Source: an uncultured Rhodospirillaceae bacterium
Lineage (GTDB): Bacteria > Pseudomonadota > Alphaproteobacteria > UBA8366
NCBI GenBank assembly: GCA_913043025.1
Contig: CAJWLM010000025.1
Coordinates: forward strand, 1-42,854
Direction of reading: 5' to 3'
Length of the DNA stretch: 42,854 bases
Part shown: piece after piece, positions 16,568 through 25,511 of the stretch
Layout: each line of letters opens with the position of its first letter
Position numbering within the stretch: the stretch's first letter is position 1
The notes under the pieces: generated by a model
Database searches by the model: none
The model's input: only the letters and a program-made list of their open reading frames with translations
What the model was told of the DNA's origin: nothing
Program-made: the position numbers and the translations under genes

Positions 16568-17032
16568 CTAACCACCTTGCTCGTAAATTTCATTTATACG
16601 CATCGGCATCTCGTCGATAAGATCGAATAATTTTTTAAAGCTCACTGGCCTTACCCACCTACCTTTTTCATCTCCATCTTTACCGATAAGAATAATAGAA
16701 AACTGTTTTCTCAGAATCCGAAATTCTGAGCGCAGCTTAGGTCCGTTAAGGGTGGTGTCGATAAGACCATCAACCGTGACAGGACCCCGACCAACCACTT
16801 TTATAATGCGGATATGACGTTCAACCACGCCGTCAATAGATTCATAAACGTGTCGTTTTTGCGAGTTAAAGTCATTGTTTAGAGTGGATGGCGAAAATAG
16901 TATTATTAATCTGCTGTCCCACCCAAATTTCTGAAGACCTGATCCGAAAGCACAATTAGGTAATAACATCGATATCAAGATACCTGCTAATAGTCCCACT
17001 CGTAGAAAGTTATTTTTAACGCCCAGCAGCAT
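16568..17032 (-). CDS. DUF4174 domain protein, probably exported
   Basis: Read from the ATG at 17030-17032, the protein has 154 residues. A GTG at 17051-17053 would add seven. The start has a hydrophobic signal-like stretch (FLRVGLLAGILISMLLPNCAFG). The rest fits the DUF4174 pattern: GWDSRLIILFSPS, a segment with QKRHVYE...DGVVERHIRIIKV, and a final FSIILIGKDGDEKGRWVRP...LFDLIDEMPMRINEI. The domain looks like a degenerate thioredoxin-like fold; DUF4174 has no established function. The gene overlaps the end of the gamma-glutamyltransferase gene by 17 bases, so the two are probably translationally coupled. Confidence 0.8.
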   Translation of the reverse strand: MLLGVKNNFLRVGLLAGILISMLLPNCAFGSGLQKFGWDSRLIILFSPSTLNNDFNSQKRHVYESIDGVVERHIRIIKVVGRGPVTVDGLIDTTLNGPKLRSEFRILRKQFSIILIGKDGDEKGRWVRPVSFKKLFDLIDEMPMRINEIYEQGG

Positions 17033-18878
17033 AGGTCTGCATATAACGGGCACTAGCCCCTGCTTTCAAATAATAACCATCCCTCGCGACCGCTGTCATC
17101 CTTCCCTGGCTCCAATCTTCCCCAACTTCTACGATGTGACCGCGGCGTTCCAACTCCAAAATAGTTTTACGTGAGAATCTACCTTCAAGGGACAATGACC
17201 TTAGTTTCGCCCGTTTTGGGAAGAAAGACCCAGGAAAATGATCCGTATTAAACGTGGGGCCGTCGATAGCCTGCTGTATATTTTGATCGTGGTCTACGTG
17301 ACGTAAGAAAAACTGTAGGGCCCACTGATCTTGCCGATCGGCACCTGGCGTACCGAAAGCCATATAAGGTATACCCGCACGATTTGCAAATCCCGGACTT
17401 AAGGTAGTGCGTGGCCGTTTCCCAGGCTCAAGGGCGCCAGGAGAACCTTCATCCAAGGTAAAGATCTGTCCGCGATTAGAAAGTTGAAACCCAAGTTCTG
17501 GGATCGCCGGAGAACTGCGAAGCCACCCCCCCGAGGGAGTTACCGAAATCATGTTTCCTTCTTTATCAGCAATATCTATATGAACTGTGTCGCCGGAATC
17601 GATAGTTGAGCCACTCGCTGTTGCTAACTTCGTTATTCGCCCGTCATCTCCTACACTAACGCGACTCCCATCAGCTAACCCATATATTATAGGACCACCG
17701 TATCCATCGATTTTACCTGGTCTAATTTCGCCGGATGATTGTTCAGTAATCAGACTTGAACGTTGTCGCCCGTATTCTTCAGAAAGGAGTATTTCAATAG
17801 GCACATCCACGAATTTTGGATCACCATAAAACTTTTCCCGATCAGCGAAGGCTAATTTAGTTGTCTCCGTAATCGTATGAACGAAATCAGGTCCATCTGG
17901 ATCCATTGATTTGACATCGAAGTTTTTCAACATCTCAAGCTGTTGCAAAAATGTTGGGCCTTGGCTCCATGAGTCCATTTTGAAAACAGAATACTCGCCG
18001 TAGTCGATGCTCAGTGGCGCTTCAAGGGAGGTTTCGAATTCTGCTAAATCCTGCGCAGTCAAAAACCCACCATGGCACTCACCTGTTGTATCAAGGAATT
18101 TATTTTCGGCTACGAAACGACCAATTGCGTCTGCGACAAACCCTTTGTAGAACGAATTGCGCACACTTTCAATTTTACTCTCCCTATTACCGCGAGCCCG
18201 CTCATACTCAGCGGCGATCCGATCAAAAAAATCGGCAAGCGGAAGATTTTTGAAGCGTGCCCAAGGTTTAGGAGCTTCTCCGTTAGACAAATAGATAGAA
18301 GCAGAAGTCGGCCAGTGCTCAGTAAAAAGTTCGGTCAAGCCCGCAATTGTGGCACAAACTCGCCCGGACATAGGAAAACCTTTTCGGGCATACTCTATGG
18401 CAGGAGCTAAAATTTCGGTTACAGTCATCGTGCCCCAATCACGAAGCAGTCTCATCAGACCATCAAAAGCACCGGGCACTACTGCTGGTAGCAGACCTGA
18501 ACCTGGCACAATCTCAAGACCAATATCGCGATATGCGGTAATATTTGCTGATGCAGGTGCTGTTCCCTGCCCACTAATCACATGAATATTATTAGTCTTC
18601 GCATCACAAAAGATCATTGGCGCTTCGCCACCAACCCCACACATTGACGGCTCAACAACCTGCAACGCAAATGTTGTAGCCACAGCTGCATCAAATGCAT
18701 TGCCCCCTTTCTCTAAAATTGACATGCCCGATGCTGTGGCCAGCCAATGACTGGACGCAACCATACCAAAAGTCCCAATCAATTCTGGACGTGTCGAGAA
18801 AGGAGGTTCTCCATCAAGTGCTGCTGTTGGAGCAGTGCCGCTCGCCTTGAAAATACGATCAACATCTATTTTATTCAT
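17016..18878 (-). CDS. Gamma-glutamyltransferase family protein (complete)
   Basis: Read from the ATG at 18876-18878 with AGGAG seven bases upstream, the protein has 620 residues. An upstream TTG (18891-18893) is rejected. N-terminal WLATASGMSILEKGGNAFDAAVAT and VEPSMCGVGGEAPMIF are family hallmarks. Thr431 in GDTVHIDIADKEGN is the expected nucleophile at the start of the small subunit; autocleavage would occur before it. The GTPGADRQDQWALQF segment gives the second substrate-binding glycine cluster. There is no signal peptide, so it is probably cytosolic, unlike the secreted E. coli enzyme. Family members include true GGTs and various acylases or cephalosporin/oxamate-type amidohydrolases; the substrate is not determined. 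It is a paralogue of the fragment at 1-347 and overlaps the downstream DUF4174 gene. Confidence 0.92.
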   Translation of the reverse strand: MNKIDVDRIFKASGTAPTAALDGEPPFSTRPELIGTFGMVASSHWLATASGMSILEKGGNAFDAAVATTFALQVVEPSMCGVGGEAPMIFCDAKTNNIHVISGQGTAPASANITAYRDIGLEIVPGSGLLPAVVPGAFDGLMRLLRDWGTMTVTEILAPAIEYARKGFPMSGRVCATIAGLTELFTEHWPTSASIYLSNGEAPKPWARFKNLPLADFFDRIAAEYERARGNRESKIESVRNSFYKGFVADAIGRFVAENKFLDTTGECHGGFLTAQDLAEFETSLEAPLSIDYGEYSVFKMDSWSQGPTFLQQLEMLKNFDVKSMDPDGPDFVHTITETTKLAFADREKFYGDPKFVDVPIEILLSEEYGRQRSSLITEQSSGEIRPGKIDGYGGPIIYGLADGSRVSVGDDGRITKLATASGSTIDSGDTVHIDIADKEGNMISVTPSGGWLRSSPAIPELGFQLSNRGQIFTLDEGSPGALEPGKRPRTTLSPGFANRAGIPYMAFGTPGADRQDQWALQFFLRHVDHDQNIQQAIDGPTFNTDHFPGSFFPKRAKLRSLSLEGRFSRKTILELERRGHIVEVGEDWSQGRMTAVARDGYYLKAGASARYMQTYAAGR

Positions 18879-18940
18879 ACGATCTCCTAACAAAGATTGC
18901 CAAAACTTTCTATGCCAACCATCGGCTCACTAAGTTCACT

Positions 18941-19213
18941 TTATGTTTTGTCATTATCGTCTTTTAAACGTTTTTGATGATGCCCATCATATCCCAAAAG
19001 CAATTGGTGGAATTCTTGTATTAATCGCTTATCATCCAGTGGTCCCTTATTTCCATTTGCATATGCAAAAGCACTAAAGTTAGCTGCCGCATGAACCATT
19101 GCCGCACTTACTTTAAACGGATCAAAACCAGATTCTAACTTTTCATTTGCAAGATGAATAAATACATCAGCAATCTCAATATCTGCATTTAATATATCTG
19201 CGCTATCTTTCAC
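18941..19213 (-). CDS. Small protein resembling the DUF3144 family
   Basis: Read from the GTG at 19211-19213, preceded by a strong GGGAGGA ribosome site, the protein has 90 residues and is mostly helical. The longer TTG-start version adds 14 residues upstream of that ribosome site and is unlikely. The segment FIHLANEKLESGFDPFKVSAAMVHAAANFSAFAYAN resembles DUF3144 proteins, which carry an N-terminal F-x-x-LAN and a central A-A-x-x-N/F-x-A-F motif. Their function is unknown. It lies 62 bases upstream of the GGT gene on the same strand and may be co-transcribed with it. Confidence 0.68.
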   Translation of the reverse strand: MKDSADILNADIEIADVFIHLANEKLESGFDPFKVSAAMVHAAANFSAFAYANGNKGPLDDKRLIQEFHQLLLGYDGHHQKRLKDDNDKT

Positions 19214-19333
19214 GTTTTCCTCCCTCAATGAGCACCTGTGGATGTACAGATGCAATTAGGTTATTAATACAATACTTTTGGTTATAAAAAAATTACTCTG
19301 ACATCTAGCAATAATTAGCTAAAGGGCCAGCAA

Positions 19334-20101
19334 ATGCCTCTCCACATCCATCAATTCCCGTGCCGATCAGACAATTATGGTTTCCTTGCTCATGACCCTG
19401 ATACAGGCCAGACCGCATCTATAGATACACCGGATGGAAACGCGATCAATGCCGGATTAGCTGAAAAAGGGTGGCAGCTTACTCATATCTTAAACACCCA
19501 CCATCACGTAGACCACACCGAAGCTAATTTACAACTAAAAGAACAATGGATGTGCACGATAGTGGGGGCTGCTAATGATGCCGAACGCATACCCGGAATA
19601 GATATTCAAGTAACCGATGGCGAAGAATTTCCGTTTGGTGCCATGAAGGCAAAAGTACTTGAAGTGCCTGGCCACACCTCGGGACACATCGCGTTTTACT
19701 TTGCTACCGAAGGAATAGCGTTTGTAGGAGATACCCTATTTGCTCTTGGATGCGGGCGTTTATTTGAAGGGTCTCCATCCATGATGTGGGAAAGCTTACA
19801 GAAGCTTATGACACTTCCTGATGAAACTGTAGTTTACTGTGGACATGAATACACACAAGCTAATGCGAAATTTGCGTTGACGATTGAGCCTGCAAATGAA
19901 CGACTCAAGGCACGAAGTGATGAGATTAATGCGTTACGAGCAAATAATCTACCAACCGTACCAACCACGATTGGGTTGGAACGTGCCACCAATCCATTTG
20001 TGCGGCCGACAAGTAAAAACATACAAGCCACTATTGGGTTGCAGGAAGCCGATGCATTAACGGTTTTTTCAGAAACCCGCAGGCTTAAGGATAATTTTTA
20101 G
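19334..20101 (+). CDS. gloB: Hydroxyacylglutathione hydrolase (glyoxalase II)
   Basis: The 255-residue protein has the full metallo-beta-lactamase-type zinc site: THHHVDH at 55-61, H114 in PGHTSGH, D133 in GDTLFALGCGRLFEG, and H171 in VYCGHEY. The GCGRLFEG segment and C-terminal helical domain (ANERLKARSDEI, NPFVRP) are those of GloB, which hydrolyses S-D-lactoylglutathione to D-lactate and glutathione in methylglyoxal detoxification. An Asn-His-His-x-Asp order slightly different from THxHxDHxGG (here HTEAN, not HTGGN) is conservative. AGGG about seven bases before the ATG supports the start. It fits with the GST and GGT genes as part of glutathione metabolism, though they are not in one operon. 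Confidence 0.93.
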   Translation: MPLHIHQFPCRSDNYGFLAHDPDTGQTASIDTPDGNAINAGLAEKGWQLTHILNTHHHVDHTEANLQLKEQWMCTIVGAANDAERIPGIDIQVTDGEEFPFGAMKAKVLEVPGHTSGHIAFYFATEGIAFVGDTLFALGCGRLFEGSPSMMWESLQKLMTLPDETVVYCGHEYTQANAKFALTIEPANERLKARSDEINALRANNLPTVPTTIGLERATNPFVRPTSKNIQATIGLQEADALTVFSETRRLKDNF

Positions 20102-20206
20102 ACAGGCGACATACAGAGGGGCTGCTCATCAAAGGAAGTATTTACAACATTAATAACAAAAAATTTTGTGTATGCTGTGCTTCTCAATTTAAGAGGTCCA
20201 AATTAA

Positions 20207-20221
20207 GCCCACACGCTGGGC
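20207..20221 (-). terminator. Possible terminator after dapA-smpB
   Basis: On the minus strand GCCCA-GCGTG-TGGGC forms a 5-bp stem just after the smpB stop and is followed by TTAATTT. It lies where a terminator for the dapA-smpB transcript is expected and might also serve the converging gloB gene. The stem is short and the U-run is broken. Confidence 0.35.
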
Positions 20222-20229
20222 GTCTGTGC

Positions 20230-20697
20230 TCAACCATCTCGTAACAGACGTGATTTCTGTCGGTTCCAGTCTCGCTCTTTCTGTACTTGTCGCTTATCGT
20301 ATTTCTTTTTTCCTTTTCCCAATCCAAGCTGGACTTTAGCTATTCCACGTTCGTTGAAATATAGCTTCATGGGGATCAAAGAATAGCCCTCGCGTTGAAC
20401 GGCCCCCAACAAACGATTGCGCTCGCGCTTATGAACCAACAATTTGCGCGCCCTACGCGGTTCATGGCCAAACTGGTTTGCCTTTGTGTAATCGTCAATA
20501 TTACAATTCTGCAGATAAAGTTCCCCATCTTTCGGGCTCGCAAAAGCCCGAGCAAGGCTTGCCTTGCCAGCGCGCAGCGATTTTACCTCACTACCAACTA
20601 ACACAATACCTGCCTCGAGCGTTTCATTTATAAAATAATCAAAACGTGCTCGTCGATTCTTTATCTCAGCCTGCCGTCCGCTTGGTTTCTTTTTCAT
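20230..20697 (-). CDS. smpB: SsrA-binding protein SmpB
   Basis: The 155-residue basic protein matches SmpB over its length. RRARFDYFINETLEAGIVLVGSEVKSLRAGKASL and EVKSLRxGKAxL carry the oligonucleotide-binding core. LYLQNCNIDDYTKANQFGHEPRRARKLLVHKRE is typical, and the basic tail KKKYDKRQVQKERDWNRQKSRLL is the part that enters the ribosome decoding site. It binds tmRNA and rescues stalled ribosomes. The tmRNA gene is not in the window. It is 17 bases after dapA and probably co-transcribed; this pairing is common in Alphaproteobacteria. No Shine-Dalgarno is seen before the ATG at 20695-20697. Confidence 0.97.
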   Translation of the reverse strand: MKKKPSGRQAEIKNRRARFDYFINETLEAGIVLVGSEVKSLRAGKASLARAFASPKDGELYLQNCNIDDYTKANQFGHEPRRARKLLVHKRERNRLLGAVQREGYSLIPMKLYFNERGIAKVQLGLGKGKKKYDKRQVQKERDWNRQKSRLLRDG

Positions 20698-20714
20698 TTT
20701 AAAAAATATAAGTG

Positions 20715-21590
20715 CTAATTGATGACGCCTACTCTGACCATTGCATCACGCATTTTTGCCTGGCCGGGTTTCGTCAAAGGCGTCAAAGGAAGCCGAACGT
20801 CATACGACAATTTCCTTAGTAAATGGACACCATATTTCGCTGGCGCTGGGCTGGGCTCACAAAAGATAGCCTCATGAAGAGGCATCAACAAATCTCGCAG
20901 AGTGTTGAACCTTTCCATATTACCTTCTTGCCAAGCATTATGTAAATCCGCACATTCTTTTGGTGCAACATTTGATGTTACTGAAATACACCCATGCCCA
21001 CCCTGAGCCAAAAAAGCAGCAATAGTAGCATCCTCACCAGATATCTGGAGGAATTCATCCCCAATTGCTATTCTACCAGCTAGAGGTCTGGATAAGTCAG
21101 CTGTCGCATCCTTAACGCCGACTATATTTTGAATATTTGCTAGCTTGGCCATAGTTCCAATGGATAAATCTACCACTGATCTGCCGGGGATATTATAAAT
21201 CAAGATTGGTATATTAGCCGCCTCCGCTACAGCTTTAAAATGAAGGTACATTCCCTCCTGCGACGGTTTATTGTAATAGGGGCACACACTCAGTGCTCCA
21301 TCCGCACCCGCAGTTTCTGCATGCTTGGTAAAAGCGATGGCTTCCTCTGTGCTATTAGAGCCTGCCCCTGCAATCACCGGAACTCTTCCGGCATTAGCCT
21401 CTATGCATAACTCGACCACCCGCTTGTGCTCATCGTGGCTAAGCGTTGGCGACTCACCTGTGGTGCCAACTGGAACTAGGGCATGCGTACCCTGCTCTAT
21501 CTGCCACTCAACAAAACTTTGAAATGCTTTTTCGTCGACCTTACCGTCACGAAAAGGCGTGATTAACGCAGTCATCGATCCTTTAAACAT
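20715..21590 (-). CDS. dapA: 4-hydroxy-tetrahydrodipicolinate synthase
   Basis: The 291-residue protein has all DapA active-site residues: Thr43-Thr44 in GTTGES, Tyr132 in LIYNIPGR with Arg137, and Lys160 in VGVKDAT, which forms the Schiff base with pyruvate. The start [13 protein letters not shown] is conventional for the family. The enzyme condenses pyruvate and aspartate semialdehyde in the first committed step of lysine and diaminopimelate biosynthesis, in the cytosol as a tetramer. Divergent from slt and followed by smpB, it is in an order common in Alphaproteobacteria. There is no strong ribosome site before the first ATG; an AAAGGA precedes Met6. Confidence 0.97.
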   Translation of the reverse strand: MFKGSMTALITPFRDGKVDEKAFQSFVEWQIEQGTHALVPVGTTGESPTLSHDEHKRVVELCIEANAGRVPVIAGAGSNSTEEAIAFTKHAETAGADGALSVCPYYNKPSQEGMYLHFKAVAEAANIPILIYNIPGRSVVDLSIGTMAKLANIQNIVGVKDATADLSRPLAGRIAIGDEFLQISGEDATIAAFLAQGGHGCISVTSNVAPKECADLHNAWQEGNMERFNTLRDLLMPLHEAIFCEPSPAPAKYGVHLLRKLSYDVRLPLTPLTKPGQAKMRDAMVRVGVIN

Positions 21591-21718
21591 CGCTAAACAG
21601 GTACCTTATAAGATTTTAAACCCACTAAGAATTTACAATAACGCCGTATTCCGGCCAACAGCAAGTATTCCAATTTTTTACAAACCTTAAAAAAGTTAAT
21701 TATCCACTTTTGTTCATG

Positions 21719-21746
21719 TTGCCAAATACAAAGCAGTCAATATTAT
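21719..21746 (+). promoter_or_regulatory. Candidate sigma-70-type promoter for the transglycosylase gene
   Basis: TTGCCA at 21719-21724 and TATTAT at 21741-21746 each match five of six consensus bases, with a 16-base spacer. This is about 40 bases before the TTG start at 21786. It is the clearest promoter-like pair I found. Confidence 0.4.
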
Positions 21747-21785
21747 AAGGAAGTTCATAGACCCTCAACCAGTGAGACTTGAGTT

Positions 21786-24026
21786 TTGCGCAATATACTT
21801 GAGCGCTTCCTAAATTTCTGTTTACTCTTGCTTTTATGTGCAGGTTTCCAGCCACTGCGGGAGTCTGCAGCAAAAACAATAATTTTAAGCGAAAATGACG
21901 TAAAACTATATAAAAAAGCCTTCAAAGCTGCTCATCGCCGCCAGTTCAATCGAGCTATGAAGTTTGCTGGATTTGCTGAAAATACGCTACCAGCTAAGGC
22001 GATACGCTGGATGTACCTGAAAGAACCAAGGACAGGCGCCACTTTTACTGACATTGCTACTTTCCTAGACAAAAATTCGTCTTGGCCACAGCGTCGATAT
22101 TTAATCCGTCGGGCAGAAGAAAGTTTCCCAAAAGATTCATCGCCAACAGCAGTTCTATCTTGGTTTGATAAATACCCTCCTATTTCGGGGCTAGCAGCTG
22201 CTCGAAAGGCACAAGCTTTAATAGATACTGGCCAGAGAAAAACCGGTAAATCAGAGTTACAACAGGCTTGGATACATAAAAATTTCGGCCGCAGGGAAGC
22301 ACAGTTTTTTCTCAGAAAATACCGCAAATATATATCTGTTTCAGATCATGCGGCACGCCTTGACCGTCTGCTGTGGGATGACAATGTCTACGCTGCAAGG
22401 CGACAATTGAGGCTTGTCGACCGTAATCGACAATACCTGGGGCAAGCGCGAATTCAACTCATAAGACGGGGCCCCGGAGTTGACTATTCTGTTGGTAAGG
22501 TGCCAGCAAATTTTAGAAAAGATTCTGGTCTCATCTACGATCGCGTGAGATGGCGTCGACGAAATGGTCTAATGAAAACAGCGTATGATCTGCTGAAAAC
22601 CGCACCAACAGAGAATCTTATGCGACCAGCCAAATGGGGGCTTGAAAGACTCCTTATTACTCGTTGGGCTATGCAGAATGGTAAAATTCAAACGGCCTAT
22701 AATCTTATCAGTGACCATGGCCAAACTGGTGACGCCGAACGCGCAGAAGCGGAATGGCTTGCTGGGTGGATTGCTCTGCGCTTTCTTAAAAAAAACGTTG
22801 ATGCATTCAAGCACTTTAGAAAACTTTTTACCTCGGTAAGATATCCTATCAGTAGAGCGCGGGCAGCATATTGGGCCGGCCGTGCAGCTGATGCAGGGGG
22901 CAATGCAGCGATCGCCGTTCAATGGTACCGGGTTGCCGCTACTCATAGCACAAGATTTTATGGACAGCTTGCAGCCATCCATCTTTCTCCAGAGGAACGT
23001 TTAAGTTTGCCTAGGCAACCCAAATTAAAAAAATACAAAATTACGGAATTTTGGGATAAAGAAATCATCCAGATAGTGGTGCTGCTTGCACAAATTGGAG
23101 AAAAGAAACTCGTAAAGAATTTTTTAAGCTACATTATCAGAAATAATAAGGACCCTGACCTCTGGGTAGCCATTGGCGACTTGGCCAACGCTGCTGAACG
23201 AGGAGATTACGCAATACGCGCAGCACGTTATGCGCTTCGTCAGGGTATTCCCCTCACCGAGGTTGGGTATCCGAAATTAAAGGCCCGATTAGACGACGAT
23301 TTAGATCCCACCTTGATCAACGGCCTGATACGTCAAGAGAGTGCTTTCTACGAAGGTGCAGTCAGCCGCGCGGGGGCTCGTGGGCTTATGCAACTGATGC
23401 CAACCACTGCGTATCGTGTGGCTCGCAAGATGCGTGTGCGTTACTCAAAAGTGCGTTTAACCCGTGATCCGGCCTATAACGTTCGCCTAGGACAATATTA
23501 CCTTAAACAATTATTGGCGCGCTATAATGGATCCGAAATTTTAGCACTTGCCGCCTACAATGCGGGACCTGGCGCCGTGAACAAATGGATACGCCGTTCC
23601 GGACGTCCGGGGCCTTCGATCCAAGACAAGGTCGACTGGATTGAAAAAATCCCATACAAGGAAACGCGGAATTATGTCCAACGAGTTTTAGAGAATCGAA
23701 ATGTTTACCAAAACAGGGGCTCAAACAGAAAAATTGTAATGACGCTCGGCAAGATAAATTTTGAGATTACCCGACTAAATGGCAGTGCCCGTCACAATGA
23801 GGGATCTACAACAAATTTAAAAGAGCGCATGTCGGTGTTGGCTGCACCTATTATCTCAGAAGGTATATCTACCTCATTTGAGGATAAAATACGACGCTTT
23901 AACAAGACAAACACATATGAGGGAAATGGACAAAGCACTGAAAAAATTGGAAGAAATTCGACCGAAGACTTTGAAGAAAACTCTGATGATGAATCTAACG
24001 ACGCCTTTCATCCTATTTTTAAGTAA
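21786..24026 (+). CDS. Soluble lytic murein transglycosylase (Slt-like)
   Basis: The 746-residue protein starts at TTG 21786 with a hydrophobic signal (NFCLLLLLCAGFQPL); no in-frame ATG exists close enough. The long middle is a helical superhelix of repeat-like segments (RAEAEWLAGWIALRFL, RARAAYWAGRAADA) as in Slt70's doughnut domain. The catalytic goose-lysozyme-like domain has GLIRQESAFYEGAVSRAGARG, with Glu518 as the acid/base, then LMQLMPTTA and AYNAGPG at 590-596. It cleaves peptidoglycan with formation of 1,6-anhydromuramic acid in the periplasm. A charged, low-complexity tail of about 90 residues follows and is unusual. The next gene starts within its stop codon (TAATG). A candidate promoter is at 21719-21746. 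Confidence 0.94.
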   Translation: MRNILERFLNFCLLLLLCAGFQPLRESAAKTIILSENDVKLYKKAFKAAHRRQFNRAMKFAGFAENTLPAKAIRWMYLKEPRTGATFTDIATFLDKNSSWPQRRYLIRRAEESFPKDSSPTAVLSWFDKYPPISGLAAARKAQALIDTGQRKTGKSELQQAWIHKNFGRREAQFFLRKYRKYISVSDHAARLDRLLWDDNVYAARRQLRLVDRNRQYLGQARIQLIRRGPGVDYSVGKVPANFRKDSGLIYDRVRWRRRNGLMKTAYDLLKTAPTENLMRPAKWGLERLLITRWAMQNGKIQTAYNLISDHGQTGDAERAEAEWLAGWIALRFLKKNVDAFKHFRKLFTSVRYPISRARAAYWAGRAADAGGNAAIAVQWYRVAATHSTRFYGQLAAIHLSPEERLSLPRQPKLKKYKITEFWDKEIIQIVVLLAQIGEKKLVKNFLSYIIRNNKDPDLWVAIGDLANAAERGDYAIRAARYALRQGIPLTEVGYPKLKARLDDDLDPTLINGLIRQESAFYEGAVSRAGARGLMQLMPTTAYRVARKMRVRYSKVRLTRDPAYNVRLGQYYLKQLLARYNGSEILALAAYNAGPGAVNKWIRRSGRPGPSIQDKVDWIEKIPYKETRNYVQRVLENRNVYQNRGSNRKIVMTLGKINFEITRLNGSARHNEGSTTNLKERMSVLAAPIISEGISTSFEDKIRRFNKTNTYEGNGQSTEKIGRNSTEDFEENSDDESNDAFHPIFK

Positions 24027-24874
24027 TGACAACCTTCACCGAAAATTACTTTAATGCTGAGGATGGCCTAGGCATCTATTATAGGGACTACGGTTCAACA
24101 AAGCATGGGAAAATACCAGTACTATGCCTACCGGGGCTTACTCGAAACTCCAAAGATTTTCACCGGACCGCATCTTGCTTATCAAAGGAGAGAAGAGTTC
24201 TCTCCATTGATTACCGGGGCCGAGGGAAGTCCGCACGAGACCCAAACCCTTATAACTATATTCCCGCTACTTACTTGAATGATATTCGGCATCTCTTGGC
24301 TCTGACAGGACTTCATAAAGTCATTATTATAGGCACATCACTCGGAGGCCTGCTGGCTATGGGAATGGCGGCCGCTTACCCGCGTGTTTTGTGCGGCGTT
24401 ATTTTAAATGATATTGGCCCCGAGCTTGCTAATTCGGGACGTAAACGCATTATGGAATACATTGGAACAAAAACCTCACCGCTTAATTGGGATGCGGCTA
24501 TAACTGAATTGAAAGGTAAATTTCCTAGTCTTTCCTTGCAAAGCGAGGATGACTGGCGACTTGCTGCTGAAGGTACATATCGGGTTGATGAAAAAGGTAT
24601 TTTTTATCCTGACTGGGATGTGAGCTTAGTGAAACCGTTACTCAAAACAGATACACTTCCTGATTTGTGGCCGCTATTTCTTGCGCTTCACGATATACCC
24701 GTACTGGGTATGCGGGGTGAAAATTCTGACATTTTGTTACCTGGTTGTTTTCAACGAATGGCAACAGTCCATCCAAACTTTATGTCAGTGACAATACCAA
24801 AAACAGGGCATGTCCCGTCCCTTTGGGAACCTGAATCTATAAGAGCGATCAATATATTTCTGAGCAAGTTCTGA
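24026..24874 (+). CDS. Alpha/beta hydrolase
   Basis: The 282-residue protein has the alpha/beta-hydrolase triad: Ser105 in GTSLGG, an acid candidate Asp235 in GENSDILLP, and His262 in KTGHVPSLWEPE. The oxyanion segment PVLCLPGLTRNSKDF and IDYRGRGKSARDPNPYNY are also typical. No signal peptide is seen, so it is probably cytosolic. Substrate cannot be assigned; esterase, lactonase or dienelactone-type hydrolase are all possible. Its ATG overlaps the transglycosylase stop by one base (TAATG), so translation is coupled and the two are in one operon. A functional link between peptidoglycan turnover and this enzyme is not evident. Confidence 0.92.
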   Translation: MTTFTENYFNAEDGLGIYYRDYGSTKHGKIPVLCLPGLTRNSKDFHRTASCLSKERRVLSIDYRGRGKSARDPNPYNYIPATYLNDIRHLLALTGLHKVIIIGTSLGGLLAMGMAAAYPRVLCGVILNDIGPELANSGRKRIMEYIGTKTSPLNWDAAITELKGKFPSLSLQSEDDWRLAAEGTYRVDEKGIFYPDWDVSLVKPLLKTDTLPDLWPLFLALHDIPVLGMRGENSDILLPGCFQRMATVHPNFMSVTIPKTGHVPSLWEPESIRAINIFLSKF

Positions 24875-24876
24875 CC

Positions 24877-24896
24877 AAAAAAATACGCACGCGCGT
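24877..24896 (-). terminator. Possible terminator after bactofilin gene
   Basis: Reading on the minus strand, ACGC-GCGT-GCGT at 24885-24896 can form a short stem and is followed by a run of seven T with one preceding A. It sits 28 to 47 bases after the bactofilin stop. The stem is only about four base pairs, so the call is tentative. Confidence 0.3.
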
Positions 24897-24923
24897 TCAT
24901 TCTAAACCGGGCAAAATCGACGT

Positions 24924-25511
24924 TTATGATTTTTTCCCGGTAGTTCCAGCTTTTCCCGAAGGATTTTTTAAGGCTGATGATTTGCTATCTTGTTGCTCTT
25001 TATCAGAGGCGCCACTCGCCGTGGATTTATTCCCTGCCCGCGCAGATGAAGGCTTGGACTCTGACTGATCTTTTACAGTAGCCACCACATTTGGTTTGGG
25101 ATTTTTTGTAAGTTTAGGACTCTCCTTTGGGTTACTCGTCTCCACGTAACGACATAACCCTTGGACGAATGCACCGGCTTCTATCATTAAACTAGTATGA
25201 CTTATATCGCCGGTAACCTTCGCTGTACGCGTGATCTCGACACTACGGGCAGCTATTTCTCCATTTACGGTACCAGAAATACGAACACTGCTGCCTTGTA
25301 TAGAACCATTAATTACGGCTGATTCTCCTAGTGTCAAATCATCACACACAACATCTCCATCTACAATGCCATCAAGCTGAATAACACCATCAGTGACCAC
25401 GTTTCCGCTGATTCTCAAATTCGCACTAATTATCGAAAGTGTTCGATTCTTATTGTCACTTTGCGGCATTAGCTTTGCTGTGGATCCCTTATCCCTACCC
25501 TTTAAAAACAT
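24924..25511 (-). CDS. Bactofilin (polymer-forming cytoskeletal protein)
   Basis: The 195-residue protein has a short N-terminal tail, then the bactofilin domain at about 25-125: successive short beta-strand units (ISGNVVTDGVIQLDGIVDGDV, LGESAVINGSIQGSSVRISG, VNGEIAARSVEITRTAKVTG) that fold as a right-handed beta-helix and polymerise without nucleotides. A charged, disordered tail rich in Lys, Ser and Gly follows. Bactofilins scaffold peptidoglycan enzymes at curved or polar sites. It overlaps the end of the M23 peptidase gene by 17 bases, a pairing known from other proteobacteria where the two proteins act together in cell-shape control. A weak AGGTAGGT ribosome site precedes the ATG at 25509-25511. 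Confidence 0.93.
   Translation of the reverse strand: MFLKGRDKGSTAKLMPQSDNKNRTLSIISANLRISGNVVTDGVIQLDGIVDGDVVCDDLTLGESAVINGSIQGSSVRISGTVNGEIAARSVEITRTAKVTGDISHTSLMIEAGAFVQGLCRYVETSNPKESPKLTKNPKPNVVATVKDQSESKPSSARAGNKSTASGASDKEQQDSKSSALKNPSGKAGTTGKKS

Noticed and set aside
17051-17053. GTG start of the DUF4174 gene
   Set aside because: Its purine-rich sequence is only three to four bases away; the ATG seven codons later is simpler. The choice remains uncertain.
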